From positions 1-9,384 of the forward strand of contig JAHFDQ010000211.1 of the NCBI GenBank assembly GCA_023248915.1: 9,384 nt of DNA. The letters run 5' to 3'. Every line of letters begins with the position of its first letter. Within the stretch, counting starts at the first letter, position 1. Under the pieces are notes generated by a model that was not told the origin of the DNA, did no database searches, and was given only the letters and a program-made list of their open reading frames with translations. Made by a program: the position numbers and the translations under genes. Shown piece after piece: positions 1 to 6,845 of the stretch. The stretch comes from Archangiaceae bacterium. GTDB taxonomy: Bacteria; Myxococcota; Myxococcia; Myxococcales; Myxococcaceae.

Positions 1-1196
1 GCGGCCAGGGCGGCGGCGAGCGCCGAGGCGGCCGTCGGGGCCGAGAACGCCGCAGGGCCGGGGAAAGCGCCCACCGGGTTGGCGCCCGCCAGAGCCTGGG
101 CGGCGGGGGCGGGGACGGCAAGGGGAAGGAGCGCCGCCGCAGGCGGGGGGGGCGGCATCACCACCTGGGGCGTCTTGCGGTCCTTCTTGCGCGGCTCGGG
201 CTTGGTCTCGGCCTTCGGAGAGGGAGGAGGCGCCAGCGAAGCCGCCCACACCGGGTCGGCGCCCGGCAGGGGAGTGTCGTTGAGCGGCGGCACGGTGTCG
301 GGGTTCCGGCGCTCGACCTCGATGTCCGGCCGGGCGTCCTTGTCCTTGCGGCGCTCGCGCTGGGCTTCCCGGTCCTCGGCCAGGCGGGCCAGCCGGTGAG
401 CTTCGTCGGCCATCGCCTCGGCCTCGAACGCTTCGGCCTCGGCGCGCTCGAGCTCGGTGGCGTCGGCTTCCAGCTTCTCGAGGAAGGCGGCTTCCTCGGC
501 CCGCGACTTGACGGCTGCCTCGTGGCGCACCGCCGCGGCCTCACGGTGGGACTTCCAGAAGGCGCCCGCCCACCCCCGAGTCTTCTGCGTCGCCGCGGCC
601 ACCGCGTGGAAGGCGTAGGTGCACAGCTTGAGGAACGCGAACTGGGTGCCGACGATGAGGGCGGCGACGCACAGGGCGCTGACCAGCACCACCGTGCCGA
701 CGACCGAGAACAGCCCGCACAGCAGGTGGGCCAATTCCCGGCCGACCAACCCGCCCGGGGCGTGGGCCCAGCCCGCGTCATTCTGGAACACGAGCTGCGC
801 CAGCACCGAGCCCGAGAGCAAGAGCAGCACCCCGGCCACGGCTTGCGGCCACCGCCGGCGGCCGCGCGACCCGACGAAGACGATGACGGCCGCGTACAGG
901 CCGGTCAGGGGCAGGACGTAGGCGCACAGCCCCAACAGGCCGCGCAGCCCCTCGGCGAGGGCATGGCCAACGGGGCCGATGAGGTTGTGGAAGCCGGGGC
1001 CGACGCGGTCGCGGGCGTCGAAAGTGGCGACCGACAAGAGCGAGAGCACCGAGGCGGCGAGCACCGCCACCCCCACCAGGGCCCGCTTGCCGGCGCCGCT
1101 GGTTTGCAGCTTCTGGTCTTTCAGCGCCCGCTTGCGCGAGGCGATCTCCTGGCGCGAAAGGACCGACTTCTCACCCCGGGGGCGTTTGGCCGCCAT
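1..1196 (-). CDS. ftsK: DNA translocase FtsK, N-terminal membrane domain and linker (partial, C-terminus beyond left edge)
   Basis: An open frame on the minus strand runs from ATG at 1196 to the window edge without a stop (398 residues). A basic N-terminus of about 37 residues is followed by four hydrophobic segments at about 39-59, 84-108, 117-137 and 157-187, the layout of the FtsK/SpoIIIE four-helix N-terminal domain. The GGLVGRELAHLL stretch before helix 4 resembles the conserved G-G-x-x-G region of FtsK proteins. Residues 215-285 are charged, Ala/Glu-rich and probably coiled coil; from about 290 the chain is Pro/Ala-rich, as expected for the FtsK linker. The ATPase motor and gamma domain would lie to the left. 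FtsK anchors at the division septum and pumps DNA to clear and resolve the chromosome terminus. A GAGGTGGAG ribosome site lies at 1203-1211, 6 nt before the ATG. The gene is divergent from the gat operon. The identification rests on topology and composition, because the motor is not visible. Confidence 0.85.
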   Translation of the reverse strand, partial: MAAKRPRGEKSVLSRQEIASRKRALKDQKLQTSGAGKRALVGVAVLAASVLSLLSVATFDARDRVGPGFHNLIGPVGHALAEGLRGLLGLCAYVLPLTGLYAAVIVFVGSRGRRRWPQAVAGVLLLLSGSVLAQLVFQNDAGWAHAPGGLVGRELAHLLCGLFSVVGTVVLVSALCVAALIVGTQFAFLKLCTYAFHAVAAATQKTRGWAGAFWKSHREAAAVRHEAAVKSRAEEAAFLEKLEADATELERAEAEAFEAEAMADEAHRLARLAEDREAQRERRKDKDARPDIEVERRNPDTVPPLNDTPLPGADPVWAASLAPPPSPKAETKPEPRKKDRKTPQVVMPPPPPAAALLPLAVPAPAAQALAGANPVGAFPGPAAFSAPTAASALAAALA

Positions 1197-1249
1197 CGTT
1201 TTCTCCACCTCTGTGCCGGCCGTAGCAAGCTGTAGCCGGCTGTCTCGCG

Positions 1250-1277
1250 AGTGTAGGAGGGGGGGGGGTACGGTCAA
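1250..1277 (-). promoter_or_regulatory. Putative ftsK promoter with a C10 tract in the spacer
   Basis: On the minus strand, TTGACC (1277-1272) is followed after 16 nt by TACACT (1255-1250). These match the sigma-70 -35 box at 5 of 6 positions and the -10 box at 4 of 6. The 16-nt spacer is GTA, ten consecutive C, then TCC. Transcription would start near 1243 and give a leader of about 47 nt before the ftsK ATG at 1196. The boxes are seen by eye only; in GC-rich genomes such matches are less common by chance than in AT-rich ones, but there is no experimental support. Confidence 0.45.
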
Positions 1278-1323
1278 TTTTCCGACCGGCCGCAACGGGC
1301 GGTTCCGAAAGTGGCGCCGGCTG

Positions 1324-1329
1324 TATAAA
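1324..1329 (+). promoter_or_regulatory. -10-like TATAAA upstream of the rightward operon
   Basis: TATAAA is one of the few AT-rich hexamers in the divergent intergenic region and lies 60 nt before the ATG at 1390 of the first rightward gene. No good -35 box sits 16-18 nt upstream (the bases there are GC-rich, around GGTTCC). It may therefore be an activator-dependent or alternative-sigma promoter, or a chance match. Confidence 0.3.
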
Positions 1330-1389
1330 TGGCCCTCCGGCCGTATCGGGGTAGGGTAGCGTCGCCGTCGTCAAGGAGCCCCGCCGTCC

Positions 1390-2967
1390 ATGGACGTCCG
1401 CTGCGAGCGGTGCAAGACCGAGTACGAGTTCGACGACGCCCGGATTACCGAGGCCGGCGTCACGGTCAAGTGCACCACCTGCAGCCACGTCTTCAAGGTG
1501 AAGAAGAAGGCGTTGGTTTTCACGGTGCCGGCGAAGCCCGAGGAGGCGCCGTTGGACGCGGGCGCGGTGGCGGCTCCGCAGGCCGCGGCGCCGCAGCGCG
1601 AGTGGAAGGTGCGGCAGGCGAGCGGCAACGTCTTCAGCTTCAAAGAGCTGACCACGCTGCAGAAGTGGATTGTCGAGCGAAAAGTCAGCCGCGACGACGA
1701 GATCAGCCTCACCGGCGAGAGCTGGAAGCGGCTGGGCAACATCGCCGAATTGGCCAGCTTCTTCCAGGTGGTGGACGAGGCGACCAAGGGCAACCAGCTC
1801 GCCGCGATGCAGGCCCAGGCGCCGATGACGCTGGGCGCTCCTGCCTACGCGCCGCCCGCGGGCTACGCCCCTCCGGGCCCGGTTCCCGAAGCTCCGCGGC
1901 CGATGCCGATGCAGCAGCCGTACGCGCCGCAGGGAGTGCCCGCCTACGCCCCCCAGGTGTACGGGCAGCCGCAGCCGGGGGCGCCGCAGGCCTACGCGCC
2001 CCCGCCGGGCGCCTACCCCACGCCAGGGGCCGGCCCGCCGCCCGCCTACTTGCAGCCCCCGCCTTCCGGTCCGTACCTGCAGCCGATGGCCCCACAGGCT
2101 CAGGCCTACGCCGCTCCCGGCTCGCCCGTCGGCTACGCCGCGCCCGCGGCCCCGCAGGCCCCGGTGGGATATGTCCCGGCGCCCGAATCGCACCCGGCGC
2201 CTGCCGCGGCTGCCGCGCCCGCGCCCAAGCCCCGGCGGCAGGTCGAAGCGGAAGACGACGAGCTCGAGGCCGCGGCGTTCAACCGGGGGAAGGGCGGCAA
2301 CACCAAGCGGGTGGTGGTGCTGGCGGTGCTGGCGGCGCTCGGCGGTGGCGGGTACGTGGCCTACACCTCGTACTGGCTGCCCGAGCAGCAGCGGCTCGCC
2401 GACGAGAAGGCGCGGCTCGAGCGCGAGCGCCTGGAAAAAGAGAAGGTCGAGGCCGAGGCGGCGGCCAAGGCGCAGGTTCTGGCGGACGCGGCGGCCAAGG
2501 CCAAGGCCGAGGCGCTGGCGAAGAAAGAGGCCGAAGAGCGGGCGGCGAGAGAGGCTTCGGCTGACGCGGGAGCCGCCGATGCGGGCCTGGCGAAAGCCGA
2601 ACCGAAGAAGGACTTCAACTACTACATGGGGTTGGGCGACAAGCTGCGCGAGCGCGAGAAGGCCGAGCAGGCGCTCGATGCCTACGGCAAAGCGGTCGAC
2701 CTGAAGCCTGAGCGCGCCGAACCGGTGGCGGGCAAGGGGCTGGCGCTGCTCGACATGGGCCAGGCGCCCCAGGCCGAGGCGGCGTTCGAAGAGGCGCTGA
2801 AGCTGAACGGCCGGTATGGCGTGGCCCTGATGGGGCTGGCCGAGGCGTTGAGGGCCCAGAACAAGAAGGACCAGGCCATCAAGGCCTACGAGAAGTATCT
2901 TGAAGAGTTACCCAACGGCGCCGAGGCCAACGTGGCGAAGACGGCGATCGAGCGCCTGAAGGAATGA
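1390..2967 (+). CDS. Membrane protein with MJ0042 zinc ribbon, GYF_2-like domain, Pro/Tyr-rich linker and TPR repeats
   Basis: This 525-residue protein has six regions. Residues 1-38 form an MJ0042-type zinc ribbon with Cys5, Cys8, Cys28 and Cys31. Residues 71-126 (W72, G79, F82, EL, W93, G109, W112, G116) resemble the GYF_2/DUF4339 fold. Residues 150-280 are a low-complexity Pro/Ala/Tyr linker with many YAP, AYAP and GYAPP units. Residues 307-327 are one membrane helix, preceded by basic residues. Residues 331-395 are a charged Ala/Glu/Lys coiled coil, and 408-509 are about three TPRs. The basic flank suggests that the zinc and GYF parts are cytoplasmic and the TPRs periplasmic. The gene starts at ATG 1390 with AAGGAG at 1373-1378, and its stop is 15 nt from the next gene. 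The zinc ribbon, GYF and single helix recall GltJ of the Myxococcus gliding machinery, but TPRs and the gat neighbourhood differ, so this is at most a relative by domain content. The specific function is unknown. Confidence 0.85.
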   Translation: MDVRCERCKTEYEFDDARITEAGVTVKCTTCSHVFKVKKKALVFTVPAKPEEAPLDAGAVAAPQAAAPQREWKVRQASGNVFSFKELTTLQKWIVERKVSRDDEISLTGESWKRLGNIAELASFFQVVDEATKGNQLAAMQAQAPMTLGAPAYAPPAGYAPPGPVPEAPRPMPMQQPYAPQGVPAYAPQVYGQPQPGAPQAYAPPPGAYPTPGAGPPPAYLQPPPSGPYLQPMAPQAQAYAAPGSPVGYAAPAAPQAPVGYVPAPESHPAPAAAAAPAPKPRRQVEAEDDELEAAAFNRGKGGNTKRVVVLAVLAALGGGGYVAYTSYWLPEQQRLADEKARLERERLEKEKVEAEAAAKAQVLADAAAKAKAEALAKKEAEERAAREASADAGAADAGLAKAEPKKDFNYYMGLGDKLREREKAEQALDAYGKAVDLKPERAEPVAGKGLALLDMGQAPQAEAAFEEALKLNGRYGVALMGLAEALRAQNKKDQAIKAYEKYLEELPNGAEANVAKTAIERLKE

Positions 2968-2982
2968 CGGGAGACCCGGCAC

Positions 2983-3312
2983 GTGCCCGATAACGACAAG
3001 CCCTCGAGCCTCGAAGACGAGTACTTCGCGCTCGAGGAGATCGAAAAGAAGCGGAGGCTGGCGGCGAAGCAGGCCGATGAGCTGGCCCAGCGCCAGAAGG
3101 CCGAGCTGAAGAAGCTGCACTACCTGAAGTGCCCCAAGTGCGGCATGGACTTGCACACCCTGAAGAAGGGCGCGGTCGAAATCGACACCTGCTTCAACTG
3201 CCGGGGGCTGTGGCTCGACGCGGGAGAGCTCGAGCAACTGATGAAGCAGGGTTCCGAGCACAGCGGCAGCGTGATGAAGGCGGTCCTGAACATCTTCGGC
3301 AAGAAGCCCTGA
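2983..3312 (+). CDS. Small TFIIB-type zinc-ribbon protein (zf-TFIIB family)
   Basis: The product has 109 residues. An N-terminal segment (about 10-45) is strongly charged and probably helical. The C-terminal half is a zinc ribbon with Cys50, Cys53, Cys70 and Cys73 and the family hallmark CRGLWLDAGELEQL at 73-86. Bacterial members of this zf-TFIIB family (PF13453) are widespread and mostly uncharacterised; zinc binding is well supported, whereas nucleic-acid or protein binding is only presumed. The GTG start at 2983 is favoured by GGGAGA at 2969-2974, 8 nt upstream. The gene sits 15 nt after the TPR protein and 10 nt before gatC, so it is probably cotranscribed with the amidotransferase genes. 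There is no signal peptide or membrane segment, so a cytoplasmic location is expected. Confidence 0.85.
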   Translation: MPDNDKPSSLEDEYFALEEIEKKRRLAAKQADELAQRQKAELKKLHYLKCPKCGMDLHTLKKGAVEIDTCFNCRGLWLDAGELEQLMKQGSEHSGSVMKAVLNIFGKKP

Positions 3313-3322
3313 GCGCCCGCGA

Positions 3323-3613
3323 GTGAGTACCCTCGCTCTCGAAGACGTGCGCCACGTGGCCGAGCTGGCCCGGCTGTCGCTTTCGCCCGACGAGGAAGCG
3401 CGCACCCAGGGGCAGCTCTCGGCCGTCCTCGACGCGGTCGAGGCGTTGAGGCAATTGCCGACGGACGGGGTCGAGCCCACGTCCCACGCGGTGAGCGCGG
3501 CCACGCCGCTGCGCGAGGACACGGTCCAGCCCTCGCTCGACGCCGGTCGGGCGCTGGCCAATGCGCCGGCGCGCGGAGACACCCACTTCGCGGTGCCGAA
3601 GGTGCTGGAGTAG
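3323..3613 (+). CDS. gatC: Asp-tRNA(Asn)/Glu-tRNA(Gln) amidotransferase subunit GatC
   Basis: The 96-residue product is close to the usual GatC length of about 95. The N-terminal helix EDVRHVAELARLSLSPDE, the following QLSAVLDAVEALRQL helix and the later V-x-P-T-S-H, LREDTVQPSLD and N-A-P segments are the typical GatC order. GatC wraps around the GatA-GatB interface and stabilises the heterotrimer; it has no catalytic residues. The GTG at 3323 is chosen by homology and lies 10 nt after the preceding stop. No clear Shine-Dalgarno sequence is visible, so translation may depend on coupling to the upstream gene. It is followed immediately by gatA. Confidence 0.95.
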   Translation: MSTLALEDVRHVAELARLSLSPDEEARTQGQLSAVLDAVEALRQLPTDGVEPTSHAVSAATPLREDTVQPSLDAGRALANAPARGDTHFAVPKVLE

Positions 3614-3615
3614 CG

Positions 3616-5076
3616 ATGTCGCTCGTCGACTGCTCCATGCTCGAGCTGGCCGGAAGGCTCGAGCGCAAAGAGGCCAGCTCGGTCGAGGCGACGCGGGCGT
3701 GCCTTTCGCGCATCGACGCGGTGGACGGCCGCGTGAGGGCCTTCTTGAAGGTGGACGCCGCGGGAGCGCTGGCCGCGGCCGAAGCGTCCGACCGGCGCCG
3801 CGCCGCGGGCAAGCCCGCCGGCCCGCTCGACGGCGTGCCGGTGGGGCTGAAAGACTTGTTCATCACCGAGGGGCTCGAGACGACAGCCGGGTCGAAAATT
3901 CTCGAGGGCTTCGTGCCCCCGTACGACGGCACGCCGGTGCGGCTGTTGAAGGAAGCCGGCCTGCCGATTCTGGGAAAACTCAACCTCGACGAGTTCGCGA
4001 TGGGTTCGTCGACCGAGTCGAGCGGCTTCCACCCCACCCACAACCCGTGGGACCTGGCCCGGTCGCCGGGCGGCTCGTCGGGCGGCTCGGCGGCGGCGGT
4101 GGCGGCGCGCGAAGCGTTTGGAGCCTTGGGCACCGACACCGGCGGCTCGATTCGCCAGCCTGCGGCCTTCACCAACCTGGTGGGGGTGAAGCCCACCTAC
4201 GGCCGGGTGTCGCGCTACGGCGTCATCGCCTTCGCCAGCTCGCTCGACCAGGTGGGGCCGCTGACGCGCACCGTGGCCGACGCCGCGGCGCTGTTGCAGG
4301 TGCTCGCGGTGCATGATGCCAAGGACTCGACCTCGGCCGTCCAGCCGGCGTCGGACTACCGCGCCGGGCTCGAGGGCGGCGTCGCGGGAATGACGCTGGG
4401 CCTGCCGCGCGAATACTTCGCCGACGGCATGGACTCCGAGGTCGAGGCGGCGGTGCGAGCGGCGGCCCGCGCCTACGAGAAGCTGGGCGCGAAGGTGGTC
4501 GAGGTGTCCTTGCCCCACACCCGGTACGCGCTGGCCACCTACTACCTCATCGCGCCGGCCGAGGCGTCGGCGAACCTGGCCCGGTACGACGGCGTGCGCT
4601 ACGGCCTTCGGGCGGAAGGGGTGAAGGGGCTGGGCGACCTCTACGTCCGCACCCGCACCCAGGGCTTCGGGGCCGAGGTGAAGCGGCGAATCCTCCTCGG
4701 CACCTACGCGCTCTCGGCCGGGTACTACGACGCCTACTACCTGAAGGCCCAGAAGGTCCGCACCCTCATCCGGCGGGACTTCGAGGCGGCCTTCAAAGAG
4801 GTGGACGTGATGGTCTCGCCCACTTCCCCGGTGCCGGCCTTCCGCCTGGGCGAGAAGACGGGCGACCCGCTGTCGATGTACCTGATGGACGTCTTCACCT
4901 TGCCGTGCAACTTGGCCGGGCTTCCGGGCCTGTCGCTGCCCTGCGGCTTCACCCGCGCCGGGTTGCCCATCGGGTTGCAGCTCTTGGGCCGTCCGTTCGA
5001 CGAGGCGCGGCTGTTTCAAGTCGCCCGGGCGTTCGAGCGCGAGCACGACTTCTCGTCGAGAAAGCCGGGGCTCTAG
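3616..5076 (+). CDS. gatA: Asp-tRNA(Asn)/Glu-tRNA(Gln) amidotransferase subunit GatA (glutaminase/amidase)
   Basis: The 486-residue product has full length for GatA. It carries the amidase signature with the catalytic triad at the positions known for the family: Lys79 in GVPVGLKD, the cis-Ser154 in SPGGSSGGS, and the nucleophile Ser178 in TDTGGSIRQPA. GatA releases ammonia from glutamine (or asparagine), and GatB uses the ammonia to amidate Glu-tRNA(Gln) or Asp-tRNA(Asn). The organism therefore probably makes Gln-tRNA and/or Asn-tRNA by the indirect route. The ATG at 3616 follows the gatC stop by 2 nt, and GGAG at 3607-3610 inside the end of gatC gives a good ribosome site. Its stop abuts the gatB start with no gap. 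Third codon positions are almost all G or C, like the neighbours. Confidence 0.97.
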   Translation: MSLVDCSMLELAGRLERKEASSVEATRACLSRIDAVDGRVRAFLKVDAAGALAAAEASDRRRAAGKPAGPLDGVPVGLKDLFITEGLETTAGSKILEGFVPPYDGTPVRLLKEAGLPILGKLNLDEFAMGSSTESSGFHPTHNPWDLARSPGGSSGGSAAAVAAREAFGALGTDTGGSIRQPAAFTNLVGVKPTYGRVSRYGVIAFASSLDQVGPLTRTVADAAALLQVLAVHDAKDSTSAVQPASDYRAGLEGGVAGMTLGLPREYFADGMDSEVEAAVRAAARAYEKLGAKVVEVSLPHTRYALATYYLIAPAEASANLARYDGVRYGLRAEGVKGLGDLYVRTRTQGFGAEVKRRILLGTYALSAGYYDAYYLKAQKVRTLIRRDFEAAFKEVDVMVSPTSPVPAFRLGEKTGDPLSMYLMDVFTLPCNLAGLPGLSLPCGFTRAGLPIGLQLLGRPFDEARLFQVARAFEREHDFSSRKPGL

Positions 5077-6516
5077 GTGGAGTCTTCCGACTTTCAGGCG
5101 GTCATCGGGTTGGAGGTGCACGCGCAGTTGCTCACCCGCTCGAAAATCTTCTGCGGCTGCTCGACCGAGTTCGGCGCGCCGGCCAACCACCACACCTGCC
5201 CGGTGTGTCTGGGCCTGCCGGGAGTGCTGCCGGTGTTGAACCGGCAGGTGGTCGAGCTGGCGGTGCGCACCGGGCTGGCGCTCGGCTGCCAGGTGCGGCC
5301 GCGCTCGGTCTGGTCGAGGAAGAACTACTTCTACCCGGACCTGCCGAAGGGCTACCAGATCACCCAGTTCGACCTGCCGCTCTGCGAGCACGGCAGGCTG
5401 GAGTTCGACGTGGGCGGCCAAATGCGCCTCGTGCGCATCCGCCGCATCCACATGGAAGAGGACGCCGGAAAAACCGTGCACGACGCGGCCGAGGGCGAGT
5501 CCTGGGTGGACCTGAACCGGGCCGGGGTGCCGCTGATCGAGATCGTGAGCGAGCCCGATCTCGCCAGCTCGGAAGAGGCGGCCGAGTACCTTAAGGCGCT
5601 GCGCGACGTGCTGGTGTGCCTGGGGGTGAATGACGGCAACCTGGAAGAGGGCTCTTTCCGCTGCGACGCCAACGTCTCGGTGCGCCACCGCGAGGCGACC
5701 GAGCTGGGCACCCGCGTCGAGCTGAAGAACCTGAACTCTTTCCGCTTCGTGCGGCAGGCCGTCGACTTCGAGGTGGCGCGGCAGGTGGACGTCATCCTCG
5801 GCGGCGGCCGGGTGGTGCAGGAGACCCGCCTGTACGACTCGGTGAAGAACGAGACGAGGCCGATGCGCTCGAAGGAAGAGGCGCACGACTACCGCTACTT
5901 CCCCGAGCCCGACCTGCCGCCTCTGACGCTGGACGACGCCTTCGTCGAACAGGCGCGAAAGGCCCTGCCCGAGCTGCCCCGCGCCCGGCACGCCCGCTTC
6001 GTCAGCCAGTACGGGCTGCCTGCGGCCGACGCGAAGTTCCTGGTCGCGGACCGGGCCCTGGCGGACTACTACGAGGCCGCGGCCGCGAAGGCCCCCGACG
6101 CGCGCAAGCTGGCCAGTTGGATGCAGGGCGAGTTCGCGAGGCTGCTGAAGGAACAAGGGGGAACCGTCTCGAACCTGAAAGTGGCGCCGGCGCAGTTGGC
6201 CGCGCTGCTCTCGGCGGTGGACCGGGGCGAGGTGTCGGGCAGCGCCGCCAAGGAAGTGCTGGGGGAAATGTTCCGCACCGGCGAAGAGCCCGCGGCCCTC
6301 ATCGCCAGGAAAGGGCTCGCCCAGGTCAGCGACGCCGGGGCGCTGGAAGCGGCGGTGGACGAGGTGCTGGCGAAGAACACCGGCGAGGCGGAGAAGTACC
6401 GGGCGGGCAAGAAGCAGATCCTCGGCTTCTTCGTCGGCCAGGTGATGAAGGCGCTGAAGGGCAAGGGAAACCCGGCGCTGATCAACGAGCTGGTCCGGAA
6501 GAAGCTGGGCGGGTAG
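5077..6516 (+). CDS. gatB: Asp-tRNA(Asn)/Glu-tRNA(Gln) amidotransferase subunit GatB
   Basis: The 479-residue product matches the usual GatB length. Near the N-terminus GLEVHAQL precedes the zinc site Cys26, Cys28, Cys41 and Cys44. RKNYFYPDLPKGYQITQ follows at 81-97, and the GatB signature D-L-N-R-A-G-V-P-L-I-E-I lies at 145-156. HDYRYFPEPDLPPL is at about 270-283. The C-terminal roughly 150 residues form the helical YqeY-like tail that binds the tRNA elbow. GatB is the kinase and transamidase that activates the misacylated Glu or Asp on the tRNA with ATP. The GTG start at 5077 directly follows the gatA stop, so translation is probably coupled; only a weak GGGG-type ribosome site is seen. No obvious hairpin plus T-run terminator follows the stop. 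Confidence 0.97.
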   Translation: MESSDFQAVIGLEVHAQLLTRSKIFCGCSTEFGAPANHHTCPVCLGLPGVLPVLNRQVVELAVRTGLALGCQVRPRSVWSRKNYFYPDLPKGYQITQFDLPLCEHGRLEFDVGGQMRLVRIRRIHMEEDAGKTVHDAAEGESWVDLNRAGVPLIEIVSEPDLASSEEAAEYLKALRDVLVCLGVNDGNLEEGSFRCDANVSVRHREATELGTRVELKNLNSFRFVRQAVDFEVARQVDVILGGGRVVQETRLYDSVKNETRPMRSKEEAHDYRYFPEPDLPPLTLDDAFVEQARKALPELPRARHARFVSQYGLPAADAKFLVADRALADYYEAAAAKAPDARKLASWMQGEFARLLKEQGGTVSNLKVAPAQLAALLSAVDRGEVSGSAAKEVLGEMFRTGEEPAALIARKGLAQVSDAGALEAAVDEVLAKNTGEAEKYRAGKKQILGFFVGQVMKALKGKGNPALINELVRKKLGG

Positions 6517-6583
6517 GCGGGCGCCTCAGTTCCGCCCTCGAGGCATCAGCCCCTGTCACGCGACTTGGATTGCCTCTGCCTCC

Positions 6584-6709
6584 ACCGAAGGTAGGTGGGC
6601 CTTCCAGCTCTACGATGAGATTCACGTCGCTGTCTGCCTCTGCTTCGTCTCTGGCGAACGAGCCAAAGAGAGCAAGCGAGATCACGCCGCGGCGGGCGCG
6701 CTCGAAGTT
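6584..6709 (-). pseudogene. Remnant of an MNT-type nucleotidyltransferase (truncated, catalytic D to N)
   Basis: A minus-strand open frame reads NFERARRGVISLALFGSFAR at 6709-6650 and then DEAEADSDVNLIVELEGPPTF. This is the core of minimal nucleotidyltransferases (MNT/MenA/KNTase-like), where the motif is GS, eight residues, then DSDVDL. Here the second catalytic aspartate is asparagine (codon AAT). After TFGG (about 6584) the similarity stops, and the frame continues as unrelated residues into the complement of the gatB 3' end. The family normally has about 40-60 more residues, and often a HEPN/DUF86 partner gene; neither is present. An open frame with an ATG extends upstream to 6805, but that part does not look like the family. 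Together the truncation and substitution suggest a dead gene fragment left by an insertion or deletion next to gatB. The function of the intact parent would be nucleotide transfer in an antitoxin or toxin role. Confidence 0.7.
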
Positions 6710-6845
6710 CGAGTGCGCGGCGCCGTAGTACTTGCTCTTCCTTGACTCCTCTAAGACCATTCCCCCGGGCCTTGGCATCAGACCGTTCGGCCATCGCATG
6801 CGCACGCGTCGCTAGGCTGCAGCGAACGCTTGGGAGGAGTGGTCC

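Noticed and set aside
396..1235. A 279-codon plus-strand frame opposite ftsK
   Set aside because: The minus-strand frame gives membrane helices and a typical FtsK linker; this frame gives a Gly/Arg/Gln/His-rich shadow.
1171..2193. A 340-codon minus-strand frame spanning the ftsK start and the ZnR/TPR gene
   Set aside because: It runs antisense to the well-supported zinc-ribbon gene, overlaps the ftsK 5' end and translates to Arg/Gly-rich low-complexity sequence.
1329..2564. A 411-codon plus-strand frame overlapping the ZnR/GYF/TPR gene in another phase
   Set aside because: It is an Arg/Gly/Ala shadow; the 1390 frame contains the four zinc cysteines, a membrane helix and TPRs.
3561..4316. 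A 251-codon plus-strand frame across the gatC-gatA boundary
   Set aside because: It is an out-of-phase shadow of gatA, whose catalytic triad is intact in the annotated frame.
2908..6156. A 1082-codon open frame on the minus strand antisense to the gat genes
   Set aside because: It lies opposite gatC, gatA and gatB, which have full conserved motifs. Long antisense frames are expected where sense codons have nearly all G/C third positions. Its Arg/Gly/Leu/Val/His-rich translation matches no family.
6517..6560. Rho-independent terminator after gatB
   Set aside because: GC-rich sequence can be folded, but I found no stable stem followed by a T run.
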